A DNA stretch of 64,000 bases from Microvelia longipes (taxonomy: Eukaryota > Arthropoda > Insecta > Hemiptera > Veliidae): the NCBI GenBank assembly GCA_018340805.1, contig JACMZG010001870.1, positions 18,516,630-18,580,629 on the forward strand, given 5' to 3'. A model generated the notes under the pieces. The model was given only the letters and a program-made list of their open reading frames with translations, made no database searches and was not told the DNA's origin. Of this stretch, positions 1 through 16,457 are shown piece by piece. The position numbers were made by a program, and so were the translations under genes. Position 1 is the stretch's first letter. Each line of letters starts with the position of its first letter.

Positions 1-211
1 GCCTCAGCAATGGAGGTCGCTGGGCAGCACTTGCATTTCCCTATGGCCACTTCACAGGCATATGGTTGTTGTTTTATAACAGTTTGTCATATTACTAATT
101 ACTAATATTACTAATAAGTGACATACTGATACGATATTAGCGAATTTCCAAATTTACTAATAAAAAATGTGATTTGTTCACATTATGTTATATATAATGT
201 ATGCTATATAT

Positions 212-400
212 CAGTGGTTCTTCAAGTGGGGGTCGAAAAATAATTTAATAGGTTCGCGGAAATGTATGGAAAAAAATAATGTAAAAAATAATAAAATAAA
301 TTATAATATAGAAACATTATACTTAACAATTCATAATACATTTATTTTAGATTAAATTTAATTAAATGAATTAGTTATTATTAAACTAATGTTCTTTTCC
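212..400 (+). mobile_element. Truncated hAT-type non-autonomous element
   Basis: It starts with CAGTGGTTCTTCAAGTGGG and then follows, base for base over long stretches, the reverse complement of the right end of the complete element at 12990-13693 (shared TTCGCGGAAATGTA and TTAACAATTCATAATACATT). The opposite terminus and a target duplication are not visible. Bases 1-66 (CTATGGCCACTTCACAGG) also resemble an internal part of that element, so the copy may be rearranged. Confidence 0.7.
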
Positions 401-739
401 CTACCATCCCCCTTCACTTTTTAAGTGAGAGGTTGGCAGCGGCTTCTCTTATTGGTCAATCCTCAAATACTTATGACCTTGGAGATTTTTAAACTAAACG
501 ACACGTGTGTGTGTCTGTTATCATCGTAGGAAAATAATTTTGTTATGATGTCATAACTTGCAATAATGACCATGCAAAAATTTGGAAAAATCCATAAACG
601 CGGAAAAATGATGCAATCGAATTGAAATCCAGAACGTATCTGGCTATTTATTAAATTTACGTGTGGGCTATCATCTTATTATAAGCATTAGTTTAATTAT
701 AATCAAATGACATTAGTACGTTTTTTTAAAAATTGAAAA

Positions 740-1065
740 AACAGAAAATTATCCAATTGAGTAGAAATTTGGTACGAATGTATAACTTTACGTAATAAAT
801 AAGTAATCTAAATTTTGTAAGTAAGTATATGATTTTTGTTGGAGCATAAATTTTAAGCAGCATTGAGCATGATCAGTACCTGGATGAGTTCTCGTGGGCT
901 ATGAAACATATGTTTTTACTATCTGAGGACGAGCAAAGCGAGTCCGAAGATGTGTTGTAGTATAAATTTAACGACTTGTATATTGCGAGTCCAAAGCAGG
1001 TAGGATTAGCATAACGAATCCAATGTTATGAGGAAAAGTTCTGAGATACCTCATACCTGATTTTT
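740..1065 (+). repeat. Dispersed repeat family R1, copy 1
   Basis: This contains the order ATCCAATTGAG, GAAATTTGGTAC, ATGATTTTTGTTG, GAGCATG.TCAGT, CTATCTGAGGAC and AGTATAAATTTAAC, ending near GATGAGGAAA or ATGAGGAAAAGTTCTGAG. The same order recurs at 25525-25830, in reverse complement at about 13990-14285 and 34455-34725, and partly at 42360-42530. No terminal repeats or ORF are visible, so the class is unknown. Confidence 0.65.
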
Positions 1066-1676
1066 TAGCATGGTTTAAGATCTCTAATAACCAGCGGTCT
1101 TGATTGTGACTGCTGTGCTAATATTATTTTAATAATGCATAGCGGGACTGATTTTAAAAGTTTATAAGTTGTGGGAGAGAATAAGGAAGGAGGTGCAAAT
1201 TTCGAAGTTGGCCTAGGGTGCTTAAATATCTAGGTCCAGCCCTGATTTTAGTGGTCAAACTTTTCTTCTTATGGCATTTCTAGTTACATCGAAACCTTGA
1301 AATAGGCGATTAAAGTCACTTGTTAATTTTATTCCACGATAATATGAAGTGAGCCTGTTATTTTCTTAGTAATAAATGTGAAATCTAAAAATATTAAATT
1401 TAATAGAGTAGATGAGCAGATAGTAAAAATAGGGATTATCGTCCGAATTTAACTTGTTAATTGCACATTTGTCCATAGTGACCAAATGTTGACTATATGT
1501 TAATGTTTACTCCACAACCTTTCCGTGGTTTATATGATTTTGGGTCATCAAATCAAAAGAAGTAACAGGAAAAGAAACCTATTTCCTATTAATGCAGCTA
1601 ATTTCTATGCTAACTCTAAATGCTGGTCACTCCTAGAATCTTAACCAGAGTATAACTCCACTCATATAAGTAAAAA

Positions 1677-2381
1677 NNNNNNNNNNNNNNNNNNNNNNNN
1701 NNNNNNNNNNNNNNNNNNNNNNNNNNNNNNNNNNNNNNNNNNNNNNNNNNNNNNNNNNNNNNNNNNNNNNNNNNNNNNNNNNNNNNNNNNNNNNNNNNNN
1801 NNNNNNNNNNNNNNNNNNNNNNNNNNNNNNNNNNNNNNNNNNNNNNNNNNNNNNNNNNNNNNNNNNNNNNNNNNNNNNNNNNNNNNNNNNNNNNNNNNNN
1901 NNNNNNNNNNNNNNNNNNNNNNNNNNNNNNNNNNNNNNNNNNNNNNNNNNNNNNNNNNNNNNNNNNNNNNNNNNNNNNNNNNNNNNNNNNNNNNNNNNNN
2001 NNNNNNNNNNNNNNNNNNNNNNNNNNNNNNNNNNNNNNNNNNNNNNNNNNNNNNNNNNNNNNNNNNNNNNNNNNNNNNNNNNNNNNNNNNNNNNNNNNNN
2101 NNNNNNNNNNNNNNNNNNNNNNNNNNNNNNNNNNNNNNNNNNNNNNNNNNNNNNNNNNNNNNNNNNNNNNNNNNNNNNNNNNNNNNNNNNNNNNNNNNNN
2201 NNNNNNNNNNNNNNNNNNNNNNNNNNNNNNNNNNNNNNNNNNNNNNNNNNNNNNNNNNNNNNNNNNNNNNNNNNNNNNNNNNNNNNNNNNNNNNNNNNNN
2301 NNNNNNNNNNNNNNNNNNNNNNNNNNNNNNNNNNNNNNNNNNNNNNNNNNNNNNNNNNNNNNNNNNNNNNNNNNNNNNNNN
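1677..2381. other. Assembly gap (705 N)
   Basis: This is a run of undetermined bases. The sequence just right of it is the 3' end of a non-LTR retrotransposon, so the gap probably hides part of a repeat. It could also hide 5' exons of the PI4K2 gene. Confidence 0.99.
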
Positions 2382-2515
2382 CATACTGTTAGTCCCGGCT
2401 CAAGGCTTTGCCTTTTTTGGGATCTCCAAAATAGGAAAAAACTTTAATTTATAATCATAACAATATCATGATTTGTACATGTTTTTATTTTGGAGAAATA
2501 AAATATTTATTTATT
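2382..2515 (+). mobile_element. 3' end of a Jockey/CR1-like non-LTR retrotransposon
   Basis: The sequence TAGTCCCGGCTCAAGGCTTTG followed by TTTTGGGATCTCC and an AT-rich 3' UTR ending in an ATTT tetranucleotide tail resembles the 3' UTRs of many insect non-LTR elements. The body lies in the adjacent gap. Assignment rests on remembered family style and not on a search. Confidence 0.5.
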
Positions 2516-3769
2516 TATTTATACATCCTTAAACTAGTATGGGAAATTTAAAATGAGAAAACAATTTTGGTCATTGCAATTAATTACCTTTTGTTGTTCA
2601 TGTTACATCTTTTTGAAGTATTTAATACATATGTTGATTTATTTTACTTTGTATTAATATTTTTAGTTTAAATCATTTTTTATTACATACATTATTAAGA
2701 AACTATAAGAAACATGAAATGACTATGAACAATATTCATTTTAAAACAAAATGGAGGTTGAAAAAATGCTTATTCATGGAAAAATCAGTCTTGCCATCTG
2801 ATCAAATTATTTTTATGCACTTAATTATCAGTTTCTAATTGTAGATTTAGCTTACAATAATTATTAGTTTTGAATCAATTTATAATGTCTTATATCCCAT
2901 TTTACATACAGTCTTTTATAACTATACTTTTAACTAAGTTTTATAAGCATTTTAATTATTTTCCTGTTGAGAGGGTATTGAGATGTGTATCCTTATGCAC
3001 TTAACTCCATTTATTTATCATTTTAGGTGAATTAAACTGGAGCCATTACTCAATCTTGATCTCCGTTCACACAATACCTACATTTAATCATAAATTTAGG
3101 TATTGTATGTAGGTATGTGTTCCGGTTCCAGACCGGAACCAGACTGTCATCTGAATTATCCGTTTCAAGTGTTTTTAAGATGTCCTAAGTGGTTTACACA
3201 AACATTTTTTGTCTGTGTGTGTGTGTGTCTATTATCATCATATCTCCCAGTGTATTTATGCTAAGTTGAAACTTGGTATCAATCTTTAGGTGTAGTTGAT
3301 CTTTCCGGGAAATAATTTTTGTATGATATCATTAATGTAATGTAATGACTGGGCAAAAAATTAAACATAATACATAGTGTGTTAAAAACTGAGTAAGGGG
3401 CGGGGTAAATAGTTGGTCCCAGATTCGATTTCCAAAAATCTGATAACCCTAGCCTATAAACTAAGGCTACATTTTAAACTAAGTTTATAATGTTTTCAAA
3501 ACAATCTACACTATGATGCCCCAATTTAACTTATTTTAATTGCCAATTTTAAAGTTAACAAACCTATTGTACCTACAAAATTTCCATATTTGGGTAACAG
3601 CAAAGATTATGTAGTATACCTAATGTATGTGAAGTATGTGGTGTACTTAATAATCTTTGGGTAATAGTTCCTAACTCTCTCTCTGGGGTAAACTGTTCAT
3701 CTTCAAATCTTAGTTATGGTGTAAAATTATTAATCAAATTTTGCATTTGTATATTTTATTTCTTTTTAG
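2516..3769. other. Non-coding stretch upstream of the first visible PI4K2 exon
   Basis: Probably an intron of the PI4K2 gene, since the exon at 3770 opens with a splice acceptor. It holds a repeat module at about 3205-3360 (shared with about 500-600) and the mini-element at 3601-3659. No exon is recognised. Confidence 0.6.
3601..3659. mobile_element. Tiny palindromic MITE, copy 1
   Basis: A 59-bp element beginning CAAAGATTATGTAGTATA and ending ATAATCTTTG. It is flanked by GGTAACAG (3593-3600) and GGTAATAG (3660-3667), a 7/8 match that looks like an aged 8-bp target-site duplication. Related copies are at 41914-41954 and 33969-34014. Confidence 0.7.
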
Positions 3770-8367
<4,598 letters not shown>

Positions 8368-9060
8368 CCACACTCTGTAAAATAACTTCTATTTTTCATA
8401 TCACATTTACCTAATTTAATTTTAACAAGACAATTTTACTCTCATCTCAAAACTTAACGATTATGTTTAAAATTTAATAATGATTATTATTTATTAATGA
8501 ATATTTACTTTTATATTCTGTATAAAATATTTATCTGAGTTGTTTCATCAAATTATCTTATATGCTGGTCCCATTTTATTAATAAAATAATTATTAATAT
8601 TTTTTGCATGTTAAATTTGTAAAAACATCTGTAAAATTCATCATACATTCCAATTTTTAATTTTGAAAAACTATTGTCTGCTATTGCTTTATTTTATTAT
8701 TGTTATATTTTATTTTGTTCCTTCCTGTTTTTATATCAATTTGGCTGTATTTATTTTAAGAATTGTTATGAAATCACAGTTGAGAAAATGATTTATTTAA
8801 AGGAGCTAAGATTTGAAGGAACAAAAAAATCTGTTGCTATAAAAAAGTATATGTTTTCTTGTGTAGAAACGATGTAACATTTTTATTTTAGGGTTTAGGT
8901 TATTTCCAGGTGTTCATTATTCTGTTATTGCCTGTTTAATTCATGCTATTGATGTTAATTTTTTTGTATAAATGATTTTCTGTTTAATTACTTACAAAGT
9001 GATGACAAAAGTTTACAAAATTTATTAAATAAAATATGAATAAAGTATACAAAATAAAGG
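8368..9060 (+). other. Likely PI4K2 3' UTR
   Basis: AT-rich sequence after the TGA at 8365-8367. Candidate polyadenylation signals AATAAA are at 8581 and near 9040. The true end of the transcript cannot be decided from sequence alone. Confidence 0.5.
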
Positions 9061-10984
9061 ATAAAGAAATTGTTTATTGGGAAAACACAGAACTTCGTAT
9101 GAGTTAATAAATTAATTAAGTATTGTTGTCCAATTGATTTTAAAATATTTGAATAAAGCCAGTTGCGACTTATTTATATGTTAAAAGTCAATTCCTGTAT
9201 TCCATTCGTATACAATCTCTTCAATTTCAGTGCTTAAATCTTAATTTTACATATTTAACCTGTGTGTTTCCAAATGCATTTGTTATGCAACTCTCATCAC
9301 ATTATTTTATCTCTTTTTAACACCCATTGGATAATTTCAAATTTGATAAAGATGTAATGCATAAAAATCCTTTTTTAATGTTAAAATTATTATAAAGTTT
9401 TCACCTTATTTTCAATATGTAAGAAATACTATTAATTCATATTTGTTTAAATGATTTAATTGAATGAATTAGAGTGGTAATGCAGTGAACTTCGAGCTCT
9501 AGAGAATCAAGAACATGATCCACTACTTATGGCAATATTTATTTGTCAGCGTTGAGCCTCTAGTCTGCACGATTTGAGTTTAGATAAATTGATTTACAAA
9601 CTCCCCCCAATTTATTTTTGGGCTAACTTTGGCTTTTTTTAATTCAAAGTATAGTTTCAAGCTTAACACAAAGAAATTATTTATTTATTAATCTATATTG
9701 ATTTTGTCTAATTAGGCTTTATCACAATCAAAGTTGATTTTAATTTATAGTAGTCACTCAATGAAATATTTTGCAGTGAGTGTTAATATTTTACTATTAC
9801 TTAATTAGTTTGATTGTTTTAGATATAGGTTTTCAGATTTATTTACAAAGAAATATATTTTTTCTGAACACGCCAAATCGTGTTCAGTTTGGCTTTAAAA
9901 AGGAAGGATTATGGAAACAATCTGTCTCTTTGATTAGTATTGAAACTGTCTACTTTACATCTTGAGAATGAGCGTGAATGGAGTTCATCATAAATAATTA
10001 AATGAAAAGTCTCTCCACTTTTCATTAAGTGTCTACTTTAAGTATTTTAATGCTACGCTAAATCTAGATTTATTTGGTTTTTAAATTTAACAACTCAATA
10101 TACTACACATGGGTAAATTATTAAGATTTATTAATTTTTCATGTTTTCTTTAATCTAGTGCTAAAATGTTTGCTGTATTTCTCCTCTATTTTTTTATTAT
10201 GAAATATAGTGTTTTTTTAATTGTACAGTGATTACTATAGATATAAGATAATGATGTACTTTACCATGTCAATATATAATGTATATAACCTTTAATGAAA
10301 AAGAATTGCTTAAGAAAAATTAAATATTGTGATTTAATTGTTTTTATCCTAGTCCAATTTATTCACTGGTTTATTTTAAAAAATTATATATTTTTTAAGT
10401 TATTTTCTTTTTTTAGGATTTAATTTGAGTTAAAACATCTGAACATGCTTGTTATTAAAAATTTTCCTCGTCATACAATAATTTCGAAAGAAACCTTTTT
10501 CTTTCCTCTTATCTGTATTTTTATCTTTTTGCTTTATTTTGGAACTAACAGCTTTCAGCTTACGTCATCATTATAGCTGAAAATATGTTCAGTTAAATAT
10601 GCAGAACCTCTTTAAAGTTTGAAGAAGACATGACACTTGTCTCCTAGCACTTAGCAGAGGTCTATGGCTTAACATCTATTCAGTATTAATGAATACGTTA
10701 CCTCGAAGACAAGTTCTACCCAAATTGAACAAAAGTATGAAAAACCAGAGTTTTATTTTAATTGTTTAATACTTTAATCTGCATAGTTATGCATATATAC
10801 ATACATACACACACCCACATATGTAAAAATAGTAAAAAGTTCCATCTAAAATATCTATTTGTCTTTTTATTCCAGGTTAAAGTGATACCTTTGTGTGATA
10901 ATTATTTTTTCATATGTTTATTTATTATTTTGCTACTGACTTATGTTTTGTAAATTCATATATACAAACAAGGTGGTAAGTATA

Positions 10985-11160
10985 GACAGAGTGAAAATGT
11001 GTGGGTTACTAAATTTGAAGCTCAGGTGAAGAGGGAATCTATGAGAAAATTAACTGTGAAGCACAGATAGACCGAAAATTAAAGAGAAAATTAGAAGCTC
11101 AAGCCCAGTAGTGAAATGTATAAGAAAACTAACAGTGGAGCACAGATGGAGTGAAAATAT
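10985..11160. repeat. Degenerate ~78-bp tandem repeat, about 2.3 copies
   Basis: The phrase AGAAAATTAACTGTGAAGCAC at about 11043 recurs as AGAAAACTAACAGTGGAGCAC at about 11122. GAAGCTCA (11019, 11093) and CAGA.GGAGTGAAAAT also recur at similar spacing. Confidence 0.6.
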
Positions 11161-11708
11161 ATATGAAAGTTATCTCACAAATATCAAAAAGTTTTGTTTT
11201 TCTCTTCAATGGAAGACAAATCTGTTAAAGGTTATTGAGAATTTGATCAAAATTTCTTTAACTTGAGTTTCAATATATAGGCTTAATACATTTTATTTAT
11301 TTATATTAAAGGTTATGTGATTTATTTTATAGTTGATGTTTATTTTATTTTAATTTAGATAGAGTAATATTAAACTTATAAACTAAACTCTTTTGATTGT
11401 ATTTGCTTCAAAGTAATGTGTAAATTAATATGTTATTAGATAATGTAATGAAATAGGGGTCACAGGTTTTTTGTTTTGCCTCTTTGCGAAACACAGTTTC
11501 TCCTGCAATATTTATCTTTAAAAATTAGGAAGTGAGGTAAATGTTAAGAATTATGTAGCCAGCAAGCTATAAATATCAAATTATCCACACTATCAGACAT
11601 TCTTGATTGTTGGCATTCTAAAACGATTGGAACCAGTTTCAGCTTAATTGTAATTAGAGCATCCTAAGTGGTACAAACAGCATACATAAATATTTATTTA
11701 ATACACAC

Positions 11709-11847
<139 letters not shown>

Positions 11848-12989
11848 ACATACATATAAACCTTGTATTTTGTTAATTTTGGTTAACAAAGTAAACTAAG
11901 GTATCAAAAGTAAACTATTTAGTGAAGGTTTATCTGTATGGAGGCCAAAATTGGGATATCCTTCACAAATATTTTTCTTAACTCTATATCCTTTTTATGA
12001 TGGATTATTGAAGGTAATTTTTATCATTAAAAGTGAGATTTAAGAGTTTTGATGTTTTAAAATAAATACAAGGAATTATGTTTACCTTGTTAATTAAATT
12101 TATGTTGTTTGGGCAATACAACGGTCAGTTCTGCCAGCAAGCCATGAATTCAGTTATTTATTAAAACTGTTCACTACAACAATCAAGCTTTTGTGAGCAT
12201 CCCTAATAATATTTTGTATTTTTTGGGGTTATATGTTATATGCACAATATATCATAAATTTAGTTCATAAAATGTGCTCATTCTTTTAAAAAAGAACTAA
12301 AAAGTGCCAAATAAAACCTTATTAGTTACAATTTATAACTTCTAATTTCATTATGTTATCTATTTATAACCTAGGCTCAGTATATGGTATTAAGTACACA
12401 ATATTTGCCTTCTTACCAATATTGTTAATTATAATAAGCAAAACTGTATGTTAACTTAAATTTTTATTTGTCATTTTTTCATCATCAAATTTATTGGAGA
12501 TAAAAAACGTGAACATTTGTTATCCTGTAAGAAATATTTTTTTATAATAAATCTTGTTAAAAAATATTTTAGTGTTGATTTTTTTTGAATGTTTTAGAAT
12601 ATTTGTAGCATTATTGGATTTGAGGCAAAATAATAGAAAGTTTTATAACTTAAGTTCAATATCTTGATTAGAACCAGTGAAGGACTTTTTTTCTTGAGCT
12701 ACGAAGCAAAAATGGAGAAATATTTGACAAGGAATAGCTGAAAATACCATAAATATTACCTGTAAAGCAGTAACTAATGAAAACTAAGTGCTAATTTATC
12801 TTGATATAATAAACTAAAGATTATGTTCTAAATCTTCTGTTCTGCAAATTTATAGAAAATAAAATTTCATTAAAAAAATACCAAAATAAATACAACAGGA
12901 GGTCATAACTTGTTTTTATTGGAACATTCGCTACATAAATCCTATAGTCTGGGAGCACAGGGATGATTTTCTATGTCATGTATTTAGAG

Positions 12990-13693
12990 CAGTGGTTCAT
13001 AAACTTTTTAGACCACGACCCCTGTCTTAACACATATATATTAAGCATATATATGTATGTGTATACACACATGTATGTGTATACACACACAAATATATAT
13101 ATTACCGAAGTCAGGGTTACGGTATATATTTATGTATGTACAACATTTTTTTCCAAGACGTTTTCATGAAACACGTTAACTTTCCATTTTAAAGGCTTTG
13201 TCGAATCATAAATGAAACTTTATACAAACATCAAACTTATTAATGTCTGAAATCCTATTGTTTATGAAGAGTGTGAGACGTTATTAATCTACTATAATAA
13301 ATTATAAAAAAAAATCAAGTTTTAGTAAGTTAAACACCAAAACAAAGTCAAATTTTGATATTAAAATGAAAACAAAACAGGTTTTTGACTAATAGATTTA
13401 GAAATTTGCTAATTTTGTAGCAGTATGTGAATTTCAAAACAACACAACAAATCAAAAAACAGCTAAAATACAATAACCATGAACCTGCGAAGTGGCCATA
13501 TGAAGGCGCCGTTTTGTATGCTCAATAAGAAATAGCACTTATAACATTAAATTCATATTACCTAATTAATTTTATTAAATTTACTCTAAAATGAATGTAT
13601 TATGAATTGTTAAGTATGAGGCGTCAATATTTTTATTATTTTTTACATTAATTTTCTCCCGTACATTTCCGCGACCCACTTTAAGAACCACTG
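12990..13693. mobile_element. Complete non-autonomous hAT-type transposon (704 bp)
   Basis: The left terminus is CAGTGGTTCATAAACTTTTT and the right terminus is the inverse AAGAACCACTG. The element is flanked by a perfect 8-bp duplication ATTTAGAG (12982-12989 and 13694-13701). An 8-bp target duplication with CAGTGGTTC-type ends is typical of the hAT superfamily. Inside there is no transposase, only AT-rich sequence and a TATATGTATGTGTATACACAC microsatellite-like patch. The copy at 212-400 is a truncated relative. Confidence 0.92.
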
Positions 13694-13746
13694 ATTTAGA
13701 GGACCATAAATTAGAGTAAGAAAACCACTGGTCAGGTGTTTTAATC

Positions 13747-13960
13747 CAGGGCTGGACAATATGGTGGAACAGCAACATTTTAAAATTATTATAACTATTT
13801 TATTTTTACAAATTATAAAAAAAGCTTCAAATAAAAGTTTTAGCACTCAAGAAAACAAACATTTTTAGTTCTGATAATTTGTTTACCAACGTCGCTTTAT
13901 ATTCAAGATACAAAGGTTTAAGGGATAAAAATAAATATTAGAAAGAGAGAGAGAGAGTAA
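13747..13960 (+). repeat. Dispersed repeat R2, copy 1
   Basis: Starts with CAGGGCTGGACAATATG, a hAT-like CAGGG terminus. The order is shared in reverse complement with 19760-19976, which ends ATTGTCCATCCCTG: both contain TTATAACTATTTT and CAAGAAAACAAACAT. The sequence just left of it (13703-13740, GGACCATA...AAGTAAGAAAAC-like) recurs at about 19310. Confidence 0.55.
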
Positions 13961-13989
13961 TTTCAATGGGCTATATCTTAATCAAAAAT

Positions 13990-14285
13990 GTGAATAGGGT
14001 ACCTCAGAACTTTTCCTCTTCTTACCAGATTTGCTACCCTCATGCTCACTACTACGCTCGTCCTCAGAATATAAAAATCACCAACATATGTTCGGACTCC
14101 CTTCACTTATCCTCAGACAGTAAATACCAAGCAGTCACTGTCAGTGCTTAATTCTTACGATCTAACAAAACCTATAGATATACTTGCTGATTTGAAACAA
14201 AACTTAAAATACTTATTTATTATGTAAAGGGATACAGTTGTTACCAATTACAACAGAATTGCATCATTCCTCAAGTTAAAAAAAA
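13990..14285 (-). repeat. Dispersed repeat R1, copy 2
   Basis: Contains GGTACCTCAGAACTTTTC, GCTCGTCCTCAGAATATAAA and TACTTATTTATTATGTAAAG, in the same order as at 34455-34725 and as the reverse complement of the copies at 740-1065 and 25525-25830. Confidence 0.65.
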
Positions 14286-14416
14286 CTAATGTTGATCATG
14301 AGATGAGACTTCAATCATTTTTAGTTCTATATATGACTAAATGCATGCAAAAGTGTTTTATGAATTTCTAAATGTTTGCTAGAGCATTGCGAAATTGCCA
14401 GTTATTGACGTCATAA

Positions 14417-14502
14417 AAAAATAATTTTCTGGACAGTACAACTAGACCTAAAGATTGAAAAAAATAATTTTCTGGACAGTACAACTAGACCTAAAGATTG
14501 AT
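14417..14502. repeat. Exact 43-bp tandem duplication
   Basis: The unit beginning TAATTTTCTGGACAGTACAA occurs at 14422 and again at 14465 without differences, so the duplication is recent or maintained. Confidence 0.9.
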
Positions 14503-14529
14503 TTTAAACACAGTGGGAGCTACTGTGAT

Positions 14530-14553
14530 AACAGACACACACACACACACACA
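14530..14553. repeat. (CA)n microsatellite
   Basis: A short run of about eleven CA dinucleotides. Confidence 0.95.
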
Positions 14554-16232
14554 CATAGAGATAACTTTATAAAAACAACTCAGGAGGCCATGAAAACAAA
14601 TGATTCAGGTGAAATCCTGGTTTTGATTTTTAAGCAAATATTACTTATCTAATTAACCAATGGTATAAATGAGGAAAAGTACAAATGAATAACACACTAA
14701 GCCACTACACACTAAACACCATTAAGGTGTTTAGTGGTTTAGGTGTTTAGTCACCAGCCACTAAACACACTAAGCCATTAAGGTTATGATACAGTTTGCT
14801 GCTAAGTTATAGCTATTATTTAGTTTAGGCCTTAAAACCCATGGCTCTAAATTTAAAACAAAATGTATTCAACAAAATAATAAGTTTAAAATATTTCAAA
14901 GCAAATAATGCTTTTATTTTTCTTCAATTTCAATCAATAGCCCATTTCTGTGTCAGCAATCACTACAATTCAACAACTTCTTTTGTTTTATACTAACAAC
15001 TACATATTATAGAATATTTATCTGTATATTACAGAAAAGATTCAATATCAATAGGACAAATATTTGAGTCAATTAATTCGTTTAAGAAAAAGTAGGTCAA
15101 TGCTGATATAATAAATGCAATACTCTAAGAATACAAAGAACACATTGTTCTACATATGCATTAGGTTAACTAATCGTGAATTGAATTGAATTCTGTCAAT
15201 TCATTACTATGATTCTAGTGACCAAAGGTAGGATAATTCTAAATCAGAGAAAAAATCCAATCAATAACTTTGATCTATAAAATATTTAGTACAGCATTAT
15301 GTTTATTTGGCACCTTTAAAATTTTGTGTCAGTCTCTCTATAGTTCCTACAAAAAATTTCATTTCTCTGTTATAAAGAGATTAAAAAATTGCCAGAAAGA
15401 GCCTCCTTGAAAATATTCTCAGTCCTAAATTTTAAGAAATTTATGGGATACTTTTAATAGATCATTACTAATTGCATTACCTGTTCTCATAACTACTAAT
15501 ACTACACAGTTTTCTTTAATAAATAAGGGTTGTATATTAATGGTATGTATTGCAATATTTTAATCACATATGCCATTACAACATACTGAGTTTGTAAATA
15601 AATAAAAATTAATAACATCTCATGAATAACACAATTAACTTAAGGAATGTCAAATTTCCTTTAAATTAATAAAAAAGAACCAAGTCAAATTACCAGGCTA
15701 TATAGATGCAATCAGACATTTAAGACTCATATGATAACAAAAATATTTGCTTGATTTAAGGTGCTTAAAAATTTGACTTAAATATTTTAAAACCTGTAAA
15801 CAAAGAGATTAACAGTTAAACAGTATTTTTTATTTTAACTATAAAATAAAAAAAGGAATTCAGAAAAAGAAAGACGGATAAGGTTAGATTCATGTTACCT
15901 TTCAACTATTTTATTATAAAAAATAACAATTTAATAAAAATCATAAACCAAAAAGAACTAAAATTTGATAAAATATAAAAAATACAATTATAAATAAATC
16001 TATAAAACAAATAAAAACAATGAATGAATGAAAAGAACCTTAAAAACTTTAAAAGAAGCATTATTGAGATTAATTTTAGTCTTATCTACATTTATTTATT
16101 TCCAATCTTACATTTTAAGATTGGAAGCAAATAAAAACAGATCGAATCAAAAGAGAGAATCATACCAATACTTTAGAAAATAATGGATCTAAACTCTATC
16201 TATTAGTTAGTAAATCTTGACAGGCCAGATTG

Positions 16233-16233
<1 letters not shown>

Positions 16234-16279
<46 letters not shown>
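16234..16279. repeat. (AT)n microsatellite
   Basis: About 46 bp of AT dinucleotides downstream of the ferrochelatase stop codon. Confidence 0.97.
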
Positions 16280-16284
<5 letters not shown>

Positions 16285-16457
16285 ATAAATCTACATATAA
16301 ACTAGTAGATAGATTATAATGAATAGTATAACAAGTACCTGTCTATTTATACAATATATTTATTTTATCCAAAATATTTTCTACTTACTTAAATTTCAAA
16401 TTCAACTCTTGTCTTTTGCAAAGAAAATATTAATATCTAATGAGGTAGTTAAATTAT

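Larger units (their letters stand above)
1..1676. other. Non-genic left flank, repeat remnants
   Basis: I see no supportable coding exon here. The stretch holds a degraded hAT-type terminal segment from 212, a GTGTGTCT...TATGATGTCATAA module at about 500-600 that recurs at about 3205-3360, and a copy of a dispersed repeat at about 740-1065. It may be intronic or upstream sequence of the PI4K2 gene to the right, but nothing in it shows the missing N-terminal exons. Confidence 0.6.

Noticed and set aside
1662..2384. 240-codon open frame
   Set aside because: It is almost entirely undetermined bases of the assembly gap.
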